Shown here in pieces: positions 1 to 7,288 of a stretch of DNA of 15,155 nt; the stretch's first letter is position 1, and the number at the start of each line of letters is the position of its first letter. The translations under genes were made by a program, and so were the position numbers. The notes under the pieces were generated by a model. That model was not told the DNA's origin, did no database searches, and saw nothing but the letters and a program-made list of their open reading frames with translations. Source of the stretch: BS750m-G62 sp964577175 (GTDB lineage: Bacteria; Planctomycetota; Phycisphaerae; FEN-1346); assembly GCA_964577175.1 (NCBI GenBank), contig CAZNYC010000099.1, positions 1 through 15,155 of the forward strand, in the 5' to 3' direction.

Positions 1-200
1 TTGCCCGGCCGGGAGAACACGGATTGGCAAGCAATCCGTGGCACCGCATCAAGTGACCCGGCCGGTCTTGCCCGGCCGGGAGAACACGGATTGGCAAGCA
101 ATCCGTGGCACCGCATCAAGTGACCCGGCCGGTCTTGCCCGGCCGGGAGAACACGGATTGGCAAGCAATCCGTGGCACCGCATCAAGTGACCCGGCCGGC
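1..200. repeat. Tandem 67-bp hairpin-containing repeat, three copies
   Basis: Three head-to-tail units begin at 1, 68 and 135. Units 1 and 2 are identical over 67 bases, and unit 3 is identical until it breaks off at about 200. Each unit has the self-complementary block CCCGGCCGGG, then a perfect 9-bp stem (CACGGATTG and CAATCCGTG, at 18-26 and 32-40 in unit 1) around the loop GCAAG, then a CCGGCCGG palindrome. The array starts at the window edge, so more copies may lie upstream. A single copy occurs at 2811-2872 and a partial one near the right end, so this is a dispersed REP/BIME-like family. No variable spacers are present, so it is not CRISPR. The array ends about 70 bases before the DUF4838 gene. 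Confidence 0.93.
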
Positions 201-201
201 A

Positions 202-220
202 TGCCCGCCTCGGGCGGGTA
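202..220 (+). other. Short hairpin in the leader of the DUF4838 gene
   Basis: TGCCCGCC (202-209) pairs with GGCGGGTA (213-220) across a 3-base TCG loop, including one G-T pair. It lies between the repeat array and the start codon at 273. No T-run follows, so it is not a classical terminator. It could be a leader structure or the degenerate end of the repeat array. Confidence 0.4.
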
Positions 221-272
221 AACTGTCGCGCCGACCGGAACGCATGCCTTGCGAATCGGATGGAGACACACC

Positions 273-2726
273 ATGACCCGATGGGCAGCCCTTCTGCTCC
301 TCCTGCTCCCCGGCGCGGCGCTGGGTGAGGCGTACCTCGTCGAGGACGGTCGGCCGCAGGCCGAGATCGTCATCGCCCCCGACCCGCCGCGCACCGTCCG
401 CCTTGCCGCCCGGGAACTCCGGACGTACGTCGCGAAGATCTCCGGCGCCACGCTCCCCATCGCGACGGCACCGAGCGGAAAGGTGCCCGTCAGAATCTTC
501 GTCGGACGGAGCCGCCACACGGACGACCTGGGTATTTCCGCCGAGGACCTGGAGGACGGCGCGTACCGCATCGTCTCCGGCGAGGACTGGCTGACGTTGA
601 TCGGCCGGGATACCGATTTCACGCCCATCGAGCCGTGGGCGCGCAGCCACAGCCACTGGGCGAGCGGCAAGGTGCTCGCCGAGTGGGACGCCCTGACCGG
701 CGCCCGCTGGGGCAACCCCATGTCGCGGATGTACAAGGAGTACAGCGGCCGGGCGCACGAGTTCGGCAAACCCCCGTCCGAGCGCTCCGGCACGAGCGAT
801 ACGGTCCACGTGTGGTCGTTCGACGAGCGCGGCTCGTTCAACGCCGTGTGCGCCCTTCTGCGGCGGCTGGGCGTGCGATGGTACATGCCGGGCGAGTTGG
901 GCGAGATCGTTCCCCGCCGCCCGACGATTCCGCTGCCCGAGGTCGACGAGACGGTGCGGCCGGACTTCGCGATGCGGCGGTTCAACGTCCGCTTCCGCAT
1001 CCAGCCGCGCGAGGTTTCGATGTGGTTCATGCGCCTCGGCGTGCGCGACCCGTACGGCGTCGAGGTCGCCCACGGTCTGGCCACGCTCACCGACCGCCGC
1101 GAGATGATGGACGCCCACCCGGAGTACTACGCCCTGTACGGCGGCAAGCGCGACACGCAGGCGGAGAAGAAGAACAACCAGTTGTGCCTCTCCTCCGACG
1201 GCCTGTTCGACGAAACCGTCGGGTACGTCCGTACGCTTTTCGATCACTACAAGATGGACGTGGCCTCCGTCATGCCGCCGGACGGCTTCACCGCCATGTG
1301 CCAGTGTCCCCTGTGCAAGGGCAAGGACACGCCGGACCGGGGGTACCGCGGGCGGCTGTCAGACTACGTGTGGGACTTCGTCAACCGCGTCGCCAAAGAG
1401 GTGGGCCGCACGCATCCCGAGAAGAAGGTCCTGTGCTGCGCCTACGGCGCCTACCGGGATCCGCCGCTCGCGATCGAGAAACTGGAGCCGAACGTGCTCG
1501 TCTGCATCGTGGGCGGGCGGCGGCCCAGGGCCGACCGTCCGGAGGAACGCGAGGCCATCCGAAACCTCCGCCGGGCCTGGCTCAAGAAGACGGACAACCG
1601 GATTCTCATCTTCGAGAACTACCCGTTCACGAACCGCGGCTGGTACCTGCCCGCCTACCAGCCGCACGTCCTGGGCGACAGCATCAACGCCGTCAAGGGC
1701 ATCTCGGCGGGCGAGGACATCTGGCTCTCGCTCGGCCACGACCTCCACACGCCGGGTTACAATCACTTCCCCGTCTACTTCACCGCGCGGATGTACTGGG
1801 GCGGCAAGGAGCGGGACGTCGACGCGCTCTTCAACGAATACTGCCGCCTCTTCTACGGCCCGGCCGAGAACGAGATGAAGGCATTCTTCGCCTACTGCGA
1901 GGCGAACTGGCGGGACATGGCCAAGGAGAAGCCGAAGGCCGACCGGGCCCTCGCCCTCTTCGCCGCCGCCCGGGCCAAGGCCGACCCGGATTCCGTCTAC
2001 GGCCGGCGCCTGGCCGTGGTGGCCGACTTCCTCAAAGCGCTGAAGGACCGCAGCGCCCAACTCGCCAAGGCGAAGCAGCGCGCCGACGTCCGCGAGATGC
2101 GCATGTGGCGCGGGGCCGACAGCGTCCGCATCGACGGCCGACTGGACGACGAGTTCTGGCGCACCTGCCCCCGCCGGGCCGAAGGGCACCTGAAGGACCT
2201 CCGCACCGGACGCAAACCCCGGTTCCCGACCTCCTTCAAAGTAGCGTGGGGACGCGAGGCCGTCACCTTCGCCATCCGCTGCCGCGACGCCAAGGGCGAT
2301 GGGCCGAACGTCACCACGAAGCGGAACGACGACCCCGCCCTCTGGATGGGCGACTGCGTCGAAATCCTGCTGGAGACCGAGCAGCACGCGTACTACCAGA
2401 TTGCGATCAACCCCGCCGGGGCGGTCTGCGACCTCGATCGCGGGGCGTCGCGGGACGGCTGGTATCAGTGGTCGGCCCAGGCGGAGGTGGCCACGCACGT
2501 GGCCGAGGACGGCTGGACCGTCGAGATCCGCATCCCCGTCGTCCCGGAAACGAACGACCCCCTGCACCAGGTGGTGGGCCGCAAACCACTGAAGTCGCTG
2601 CCGTGGTATTTCAACGTGTGCCGGCAGCGGGTGCGGGAGGACGGGGCGGAACTGTCGGCCTTTTCGCCGACGGGCGAGAAGAGGTTTCACGTGCCGAACA
2701 AGTTCGCGCGGCTGTATGAACGGTAG
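273..2726 (+). CDS. Secreted DUF4838 protein with C-terminal CBM9-like domain
   Basis: A protein of 817 aa. ATG 273 is chosen because GGAG at 262-265 sits 7 bases upstream and a signal peptide begins there (hydrophobic Leu/Ala run, residues 4-17, probable cleavage near ALG-EA). Residues about 20-150 resemble the N-terminal accessory domain of GH67/alpha-glucuronidase-like proteins. The middle is the DUF4838 region, with a CxCxxC motif (C343, C345, C348) that may bind metal. From about residue 609 (SVRIDGRLDDEFW) to the end it resembles the CBM9-like sugar-binding domain. DUF4838 proteins are common in Planctomycetota, Lentisphaerota and Bacteroidota and are predicted to be glycoside-hydrolase-like; the exact substrate is not known. 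The protein is probably exported and acts on or binds polysaccharide. The gene is monocistronic, with hairpin repeats on both sides. The family call is firm; the catalytic role is inferred. Confidence 0.9.
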   Translation: MTRWAALLLLLLPGAALGEAYLVEDGRPQAEIVIAPDPPRTVRLAARELRTYVAKISGATLPIATAPSGKVPVRIFVGRSRHTDDLGISAEDLEDGAYRIVSGEDWLTLIGRDTDFTPIEPWARSHSHWASGKVLAEWDALTGARWGNPMSRMYKEYSGRAHEFGKPPSERSGTSDTVHVWSFDERGSFNAVCALLRRLGVRWYMPGELGEIVPRRPTIPLPEVDETVRPDFAMRRFNVRFRIQPREVSMWFMRLGVRDPYGVEVAHGLATLTDRREMMDAHPEYYALYGGKRDTQAEKKNNQLCLSSDGLFDETVGYVRTLFDHYKMDVASVMPPDGFTAMCQCPLCKGKDTPDRGYRGRLSDYVWDFVNRVAKEVGRTHPEKKVLCCAYGAYRDPPLAIEKLEPNVLVCIVGGRRPRADRPEEREAIRNLRRAWLKKTDNRILIFENYPFTNRGWYLPAYQPHVLGDSINAVKGISAGEDIWLSLGHDLHTPGYNHFPVYFTARMYWGGKERDVDALFNEYCRLFYGPAENEMKAFFAYCEANWRDMAKEKPKADRALALFAAARAKADPDSVYGRRLAVVADFLKALKDRSAQLAKAKQRADVREMRMWRGADSVRIDGRLDDEFWRTCPRRAEGHLKDLRTGRKPRFPTSFKVAWGREAVTFAIRCRDAKGDGPNVTTKRNDDPALWMGDCVEILLETEQHAYYQIAINPAGAVCDLDRGASRDGWYQWSAQAEVATHVAEDGWTVEIRIPVVPETNDPLHQVVGRKPLKSLPWYFNVCRQRVREDGAELSAFSPTGEKRFHVPNKFARLYER

Positions 2727-2761
2727 GGTCGATTAACACTACAACGCCAAGTCGGCCGTTT

Positions 2762-2789
2762 GCGCGGCGGGTCTCCGCACCCGCCGCGC
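2762..2789. terminator. Perfect 10-bp GC stem-loop, candidate bidirectional terminator
   Basis: GCGCGGCGGG (2762-2771) pairs exactly with CCCGCCGCGC (2780-2789) around the 8-base loop TCTCCGCA. Its place between two convergent genes fits a bidirectional transcription end. There is no T-run on either side, so rho-independent termination is uncertain. The reverse complement of this element recurs at 6875-6902 with a compensatory base-pair change, so it may instead be a dispersed structured repeat. Confidence 0.5.
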
Positions 2790-2810
2790 GAAGGGCCCGG
2801 GCCTGTGTGC

Positions 2811-2872
2811 CCCGGCCGGGAGAACACGGATTGGCAAGCAATCCGTGGCACCGCATCGTGTGGCCCGGCCGG
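2811..2872. repeat. Dispersed single copy of the 67-bp hairpin repeat
   Basis: The 47-base core (2811-2857) is identical to the core of the left-edge array (4-50), including the CACGGATTG/CAATCCGTG stem. Only the linker differs: GTGTGG here instead of AAGTGA. It then ends in the same CCCGGCCGG palindrome (2864-2872). Exact conservation of the core beside a changed linker suggests recent spread or gene conversion. Confidence 0.9.
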
Positions 2873-2914
2873 CAGGCTTTCGAATTCCCGCGCGGCGGCC
2901 CCGGTCCCCCGCCC

Positions 2915-3895
2915 TCACGCCGCGCGGTACCCGCCGTCCGCGCCGCCGTCGACGGCCGGGGCGGGGTGGTCGGGGTTCCGCTTCCACTCCGAGAGGCGGT
3001 GCATCTCGCGCACCAGGTCGATCTGCCGCTGCGTGAGGCCCTCGGCGAGGAGTCCGTCGTCCGGCCGGCCGCGATCGATCCAGTCGAGCACGAGGTCGAT
3101 GCGGCCGTAATCCAACCCGAGGGCCACCTCGTCCGTAATGCCGCGCATCATGTCCGGCGAGGGGGCCTGGTCGATGATGTCCTCCGGCAGGCCCAGGTGC
3201 CGGGCCAGGTGCCACACCTGCGTCTTGTACAGGCCGGCCAGCGGCGAGTCGGGCACGTCGTCCACGCCGTCCTTGACGAACCACCCGGTCATGACCTCCG
3301 TCCGGTTGCCGGCGCCGACGAGGCGGGCCTCGCGCTCGGCCGCCATCTCCTCCAACCGCTCGCGGCGATACAACTGGCGGCCGTTGAAGGCGTTGACCAC
3401 CTTCGCCCCCGTCAGGCCGTACAGAAACCGCCGGACCGGCGCGCCCTCGAACCGGTGCCGGCGAAGCGTCGACATGAACGGCGTCTCGCCCGTCACGATC
3501 TTGTGCAGTTTGTGGACGACGCTACGATTCAGGAACCGCGAGAGGCGGACGAGGCGCATGATCAGCGGCGCGTAGTGCCCCCGCTCGCGGATGGCTTCGG
3601 TGATGTTCTCGACCTCCAGGTCGAGGTCGAGCCACTCGGCCATCCGCTCGGCCTTGACCTGGGAGGTGGACTCGTTGTCCCGCTCGCGCAGGAACGCGAC
3701 GTGCAGCGCCCCGGGCCCGAGGGCGCGGACGACGAGCGTGGCCAGCAGGGCCGAATCCACCCCGCCGCTCAACCCCATCAGCATGCCGCCGGGGTAGTCC
3801 GGCGTGCGGAGGTCGCGGACGTGGGCCTCCAGCGCCGCGACGGTGCGGCGGGCGTCGAGTTCCAGAACCGGCTCGGCCGACACGGTGGCGGGCAT
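2915..3895 (-). CDS. NAD+ synthase, ammonia-dependent NadE type
   Basis: A protein of 326 aa that probably converts nicotinate adenine dinucleotide, ATP and ammonia to NAD+ in the cytoplasm. The start at 3895 is preferred over an upstream in-frame start at 3970 because GAGGAG lies about 8 bases before it and the upstream extension is an Arg-rich low-complexity run. The PP-loop ATP site SGGVDS is at residues 43-48. The synthetase segment GAGNRTE is at 194-200, and LYKTQVWHLARHLGLP (222-237) matches the conserved NadE 3' region. No glutaminase (nitrilase) domain is present, so ammonia is probably the nitrogen source. Two oddities are an unusual basic segment at about 108-165, and QAPSPD (243-248) where NadE proteins typically have KxPSADL. 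The gene lies 194 bases downstream of the beta-helix gene on the same strand and probably has its own promoter. Confidence 0.85.
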   Translation of the reverse strand: MPATVSAEPVLELDARRTVAALEAHVRDLRTPDYPGGMLMGLSGGVDSALLATLVVRALGPGALHVAFLRERDNESTSQVKAERMAEWLDLDLEVENITEAIRERGHYAPLIMRLVRLSRFLNRSVVHKLHKIVTGETPFMSTLRRHRFEGAPVRRFLYGLTGAKVVNAFNGRQLYRRERLEEMAAEREARLVGAGNRTEVMTGWFVKDGVDDVPDSPLAGLYKTQVWHLARHLGLPEDIIDQAPSPDMMRGITDEVALGLDYGRIDLVLDWIDRGRPDDGLLAEGLTQRQIDLVREMHRLSEWKRNPDHPAPAVDGGADGGYRAA

Positions 3896-3993
3896 GCGGC
3901 GTCTCCTCGTGAGACGGCGTCGGCCCCGGCGGGGCTCAGGCGTCGGGGGCCTCCCCCGCCGCACGCACATCCGCCTGCACCGGGACGGTCATC

Positions 3994-4022
3994 AGCATAG
4001 CGAAGCGGTCGGACCCACACAA
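3994..4022 (-). promoter_or_regulatory. Candidate sigma70-type promoter for NAD synthase
   Basis: On the minus strand TTGTGT (4022-4017) is followed after exactly 17 bases by TATGCT (3999-3994), about 100 bases before the start codon at 3895. The -10 is a fair match and the -35 is weak. The spacing is ideal. Confidence 0.35.
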
Positions 4023-4053
4023 TATCCGGGCCGCCCCATCGCCGCCGCGGCCT

Positions 4054-4080
4054 TGCACCCCAGACGGCCGGGAGGGTGCA
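4054..4080 (-). terminator. Stem-loop just after the beta-helix gene
   Basis: TGCACCC (4054-4060) pairs with GGGTGCA (4074-4080) around a 13-base loop, starting 9 bases beyond the stop codon at 4090 on the minus strand. The place fits a terminator, but the stem is only 7 bp and no T-run follows. Confidence 0.3.
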
Positions 4081-4089
4081 GGTCCGGAA

Positions 4090-6003
4090 TCACTTCCCGA
4101 CCACCACCGCCGGCGTCGCGGGCGAGGCCGCCGTGTCCGAGTCCTTCGCGTCGCACGCCACCACGCGGTACGCCAGCGGCTTGCCCCGCGGGGCGGCGAA
4201 ATCGATCCACGCCGGCGGATTCTTCGCGTGCCCCTTGCTACGCCGCGGACGATAGGCGATCGTGTGCCACCCGCCGCCGTCGATACGCCGGTCCACGCGG
4301 AACCCCAGTTCGGCGTCCGAGGTGTCCTGCCAGGTGATGCGGACGGCGTCGCCCTCGTGGGGCTCGGCGGCGACGTCCGCGGGCGGCGTGGGGGCCTTCG
4401 CGGGCACCTCCGTCAGCACGTCCTTGACGCCGGGCGTGCCCGTGTGTTTGCCGTCGCGTTTGCCGGTGTACTCGCTCCACTCGGCCACGTTGATCTTCTT
4501 ACAGTCGTTCGGCACGAACGTGCAGTCGTACTGGCGGCCGGCCTTGGCGTTGCCGACCCATCCGGGCGTCTCGTTCCACGCGATCATCAGGCCGTAGCAG
4601 TGGACGTCGTATCCGCCGAAGTACCCCGGTTCGCCGTCGCGCTGCTCGTGTGTGTTATGGGTAATGGCCCATGAGTAGATTTCGGTCCCGCCGTGGCGCT
4701 GGCACAGGATGCCCTCGCCGTCGTTGCCGGGGTCGGAGCCCGTGTTATTGAGCGTGCATCGGTCGATCCAGAGGGGCCCGCCGCCCAGGTCGTAGGCGCG
4801 GGACATGTTGTCCGAGGCGCCGCCGGAGGCCTTGCGGCCGTCGATGGTGAGCGTCCAGCCCCCGATGCCGTACGCCTTCGGGCTGCCGCTCTTCAGGTAA
4901 TCGCGATCGTTGTGGTTGCCGCGCAGGGTGACCCACGCCCCCGCCACCTCGTATCCTTTGTTCGCATGATTATACACCCAATTGTCGCGGACGACGACGC
5001 CCGGCTCGAAGTAGCCGGGGCACCGGCCCTCGTCGCGGCAGAGGCCCAGGAGGTTCTTGTTCACGTCGATGCCGATCGGCTTGCCGTAATCGTAGAGTTG
5101 CGTCATGCCGTTCAGTTCGTACGTGAAGCACCGCTCGCTCTTCGGCAGGACGTTGTTCGCCACCAGGACCCGGTCGCCGTAGACGGCGCACCGCGCGGTG
5201 AACCGCAGCGGGTGATGCCCGTACTCCAGGAACCCCGAGTCGACCGTGCCGTCCTGGAGGACGCATCCGAAGACGAGCCGCCCGCTCCCCGCGCCCACGT
5301 ACTCCTTGCCGCCCCCGACGAACGGTTCGTAGGGGTGGGTGCCGTCCGGCCGGCGCCGGCGCCACGGGCCGACGACGCGGCCGCTCATCCAACTGCCGGC
5401 CTCGGCCCAGGTGGGTCCCCAGTTGACCTGGGGCCCGAAGTAGACGACCGCCCCGACGGTGTGAACCCAGCAGAGACCGACGCGGTCGACGTCCGCGACG
5501 CCCTCGCCCTCCTCGGGCATGAGGCCGATGACGTTCCAGTCGCGGGGAATGTCGCCGCCCTCGATCGTGCGGAACCCGAAGACGAAGCGGGTGGCGAGGT
5601 CCAGTTTGCCGTCGCGGGCGGCGACGGGCCGGCCCTTGGGCGCCTCGCCGCGGATGACCACGCCCTCGCGGAGCATGAGACCGCGGCCGCCGGGGCCGTC
5701 CATCGGCGCGTCGGAAAAATCGTACACCCCGGCCGGATAGTACAGGACGCCGCCGCCCTTCTCGGCCAGGGCGTCGCGGGCGTGCTCGAACTTCTCGAAG
5801 GCGGTGCGGCCCTCCGGGTACGCCGACATGTCGATGACCCTGTCCCAACGGATCGTGTCGGTCCAGGCGGGGCAGGCGGCGTCGCCGCCGTAGTAGGCGG
5901 CTACCGGGTTGTCCGTCGGCGGCGCGGCCCGGCAGGCGGTCGTCCCGCCCGCCACGCACATTGCCAGGAAAACGGCCCACGTCACCGGGCGTGTCGCGCA
6001 CAT
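4090..6003 (-). CDS. Secreted right-handed beta-helix (pectate-lyase-like) protein with FN3-like tail
   Basis: A protein of 637 aa. ATG at 6003 follows GGAGGG (6017-6012) at 8 bases. Residues 1-26 look like a Sec signal peptide (VTWAVFLAMCVAGG, then CRA-APP); the cysteine context TTAC is a poor lipobox, so lipoprotein status is unlikely. Residues about 50-95 (RTAFEKFEHARDALAEKGGG then VLYYPAGVYDF) match the opening of Pectate_lyase_3/beta-helix proteins. The middle has Asn-rich helix turns such as VVRDNWVYNHANKGYEV and LRGNHN. Residues about 540-637 (ADVAAEPHEGDAVRITWQDTSDAEL and onwards) resemble a fibronectin type III domain. The likely role is binding or cleaving an acidic polysaccharide outside the cytoplasm; I cannot identify catalytic residues. 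The gene is transcribed divergently from the PNPOx-like gene. Confidence 0.82.
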   Translation of the reverse strand: MCATRPVTWAVFLAMCVAGGTTACRAAPPTDNPVAAYYGGDAACPAWTDTIRWDRVIDMSAYPEGRTAFEKFEHARDALAEKGGGVLYYPAGVYDFSDAPMDGPGGRGLMLREGVVIRGEAPKGRPVAARDGKLDLATRFVFGFRTIEGGDIPRDWNVIGLMPEEGEGVADVDRVGLCWVHTVGAVVYFGPQVNWGPTWAEAGSWMSGRVVGPWRRRRPDGTHPYEPFVGGGKEYVGAGSGRLVFGCVLQDGTVDSGFLEYGHHPLRFTARCAVYGDRVLVANNVLPKSERCFTYELNGMTQLYDYGKPIGIDVNKNLLGLCRDEGRCPGYFEPGVVVRDNWVYNHANKGYEVAGAWVTLRGNHNDRDYLKSGSPKAYGIGGWTLTIDGRKASGGASDNMSRAYDLGGGPLWIDRCTLNNTGSDPGNDGEGILCQRHGGTEIYSWAITHNTHEQRDGEPGYFGGYDVHCYGLMIAWNETPGWVGNAKAGRQYDCTFVPNDCKKINVAEWSEYTGKRDGKHTGTPGVKDVLTEVPAKAPTPPADVAAEPHEGDAVRITWQDTSDAELGFRVDRRIDGGGWHTIAYRPRRSKGHAKNPPAWIDFAAPRGKPLAYRVVACDAKDSDTAASPATPAVVVGK

Positions 6004-6042
6004 CCTCTGAGCCCTCCACTGGCAGGGGTCGGTTGCGGCCGG

Positions 6043-6058
6043 CGCACGTTATCGTGCG
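6043..6058. promoter_or_regulatory. 16-bp palindrome upstream of the beta-helix gene, candidate operator
   Basis: CGCACG-TTAT-CGTGCG is a perfect 6+6 inverted repeat 40-55 bases upstream of the beta-helix start codon. Size and place would fit a repressor operator for a secreted carbohydrate-active protein. It is followed at 6059-6066 and 6083-6090 by a second inverted repeat (GCGGACGG and CCGTCCGC). No regulator gene is in the window. A short mRNA hairpin is the alternative. Confidence 0.35.
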
Positions 6059-6139
6059 GCGGACGGGGGGATGCCGGCAAAACCGTCCGCAAAGCCCCTG
6101 CACTTTAACCGCGCGGTGCGGCAGCGTTCCGGCGAAACC

Positions 6140-6169
6140 TTGCCCGACGTCGGCGGCCGGGCCTATAAT
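6140..6169 (+). promoter_or_regulatory. Sigma70-type promoter of the PNPOx-like gene
   Basis: A perfect -10 hexamer TATAAT (6164-6169) lies 18 bases after TTGCCC (6140-6145), which matches TTGACA at four of six positions. AT-rich hexamers are rare in this G+C-rich window, which strengthens the call. Transcription would start near 6176, giving a leader of about 60 bases. Confidence 0.65.
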
Positions 6170-6234
6170 CGCCGAAACCGGGACGGGGGGCGTGCCGGTG
6201 CGGCGCGGTCCCGCACGAGCCAAGGGAGAACGCG

Positions 6235-6630
6235 ATGAACCTCAGGGATTACTTCGAAAACCGCAAGGGCCTCGGTGTCCTGGCCACCGCCGACGCCGAG
6301 GGCACGGTCGACCTGGCCGTCTACGCCCGGCCTCACGTCGTCGACGACGAGACCGTCCGGCTGATTATGGCCGACCGCCTCAGCCACGCCAACCTCCGGT
6401 CCAACCCCCACGCGGCCTACCTGTTTCACGAGCAGGGGCCGGGGTACGAAGGGGTGCGGCTGCACCTGACGATGACCGGCAAGGAGACGTCGCCGGCGAA
6501 GATCCAGGAAGTCCGCCGGCGGACCACGCCGGAAATCTGCAAGGGGGAGGAGGAGGAGGATCAGCGGTTCCTCGTGACGTTCCACGTGGACCGCGTCCGC
6601 CCGCTCGTGGGTGACGGCGAGGTGGAGTGA
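6235..6630 (+). CDS. Pyridoxamine 5'-phosphate oxidase-like (FMN-binding split-barrel) protein
   Basis: A protein of 131 aa, typical of small single-domain PNPOx-like proteins. ATG 6235 has GGGAG (6224-6228) 6 bases upstream. The pattern LGVLATADAEGTVDLAVYARPHVVDDETV (residues 13-41), followed by HANLRSNPHAAYLFHE and later VRLHLTMTGKE, is the usual opening of the split barrel: a strand, the small-molecule site, then 'NlrrNP.va'. Members bind FMN, F420 or haem, or act as nitroreductase-like or general-stress proteins; the substrate cannot be read from this sequence. The C-terminus has an acidic GEEEEDQ run. It is probably cytoplasmic, has its own promoter, and is followed by noncoding DNA. Confidence 0.8.
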   Translation: MNLRDYFENRKGLGVLATADAEGTVDLAVYARPHVVDDETVRLIMADRLSHANLRSNPHAAYLFHEQGPGYEGVRLHLTMTGKETSPAKIQEVRRRTTPEICKGEEEEDQRFLVTFHVDRVRPLVGDGEVE

Positions 6631-6973
6631 GGCCCCCGTGTGGCGCGGTCGGCCGTCCTGCCCACCGCGCGACACGCTGTTGCTGAGCCGGCGACCGGAG
6701 ATCGCCGAGACACGCCCATGCCCTCCCGGCTCGCCGGAACGGCGCGCCGCCCGCAAGCGGGCCGGCGAACACGGGCCGCGGTGCGCCGCTCGGCCTCGGG
6801 CCGACGAGGGGTTATTCGGACAGGCGCTCCGTTCGGATGGCAGCGCGCCGGGGCGCCGCGCGCCAAGTGTGGAAGCGCGGTGGGCGCGGAGACCCACCGC
6901 GCCTACCGGTGTACGGCGCCAACAAGCGGCGACGTGCCGTCGCCCGCCAACGGCGCAGAACAGGGGTTCTGCC
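6631..6973. other. Noncoding, hairpin-rich stretch between two plus-strand genes
   Basis: No convincing gene is present. Open frames cross it but have Arg/Pro-rich low-complexity translations. It contains nested inverted repeats: TCGCCGG (6731-6737) with CCGGCGA (6762-6768), enclosing GCCCGC-AA-GCGGGC (6749-6762), and a perfect 10-bp stem-loop at 6875-6902. It may hold a terminator for the PNPOx-like gene, remnants of dispersed repeats, and the leader of the TIGR04076-like gene. Confidence 0.6.
6875..6902. repeat. Second copy of the 28-base stem-loop element, with a compensatory change
   Basis: GCGCGGTGGG (6875-6884) pairs exactly with CCCACCGCGC (6893-6902) around the loop CGCGGAGA. The reverse complement of 2762-2789 matches at 25 of 28 positions. 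Two of the three differences are at stem positions 7 and 22, which pair with each other (C-G becomes T-A); the third is in the loop. Confidence 0.75.
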
Positions 6974-7282
6974 ATGCCGCAGGTCCGCATCACGGTCGTC
7001 AAACGGCTGGACCGGGACGAGATTCTCGCCGACGTCGACCCCGGCTGCTCGTGCCGCGGCGAAACGCAATGCGACCGCTTCAAGGACGGGCAGACGTTTC
7101 TGGCCGAGTACACCCGCATGCCGGACGGCTTCTGCCCGGGCGCCTGGGCGGACCTGTTCCGCTACGTCGTCGGTCTCCAGGCCGGGGCGGACTACCCGTG
7201 GATGAACGAGCCGGGCACGGTCCTCGCCTGCTGCAACGACGGGTTCCGGCCGGTCATCTTCCGGCTGGAGCGCGTGCCGTAA
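6974..7282 (+). CDS. TIGR04076 family small protein
   Basis: A protein of 102 aa of unknown biochemical role. The ATG at 6974 is preferred because AGGGG (6962-6966) lies 7 bases upstream and the family's conserved sequence starts at once (PQVRITVVKR). Family-like segments are FKDGQTFL, MPDGFCPGAWADLFRYV, DYPWMNEPGTVLACCNDG and RPVIFRLERV; the last two are strongly characteristic. Conserved cysteines (CSCRGETQC near the N-terminus, FCPG, ACC) suggest metal binding or redox chemistry, but this is inference. An in-frame open extension upstream to 6611 looks noncoding. The gene ends only 6 bases from the convergent stop of the arginine-deiminase-like gene, so no separate terminator fits between them. 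Confidence 0.82.
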   Translation: MPQVRITVVKRLDRDEILADVDPGCSCRGETQCDRFKDGQTFLAEYTRMPDGFCPGAWADLFRYVVGLQAGADYPWMNEPGTVLACCNDGFRPVIFRLERVP

Positions 7283-7288
7283 CAGACG

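Larger units (their letters stand above)
2727..2914. other. Hairpin-rich gap between convergent genes
   Basis: These 188 bases separate the 3' end of the DUF4838 gene from the 3' end of the NAD synthase gene. They hold a perfect 10-bp stem-loop (2762-2789) and one full copy of the 67-bp repeat family (2811-2872). No gene is supported here. Confidence 0.7.

Noticed and set aside
1..200. CRISPR array
   Set aside because: The units are contiguous 67-bp identical repeats without variable spacers, and no cas genes are in the window.
2745..2752. Shared CGCCAAGT just upstream of both copies of the 28-base stem-loop (also 6861-6868)
   Set aside because: Only 8 bases, at different distances (9 versus 6) from the stem, while the loops are in opposite orientation; chance is likely.
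3896..3970. Longer NAD synthase start at 3970
   Set aside because: It would add 25 mostly Arg/Pro residues with no counterpart in the family; the strong GAGGAG site supports 3895.
4693..6108. Plus-strand open frame of 471 codons opposite the beta-helix gene
   Set aside because: Low-complexity translation with no family motif; the minus-strand frame has a signal peptide, Shine-Dalgarno sequence and recognisable domains.
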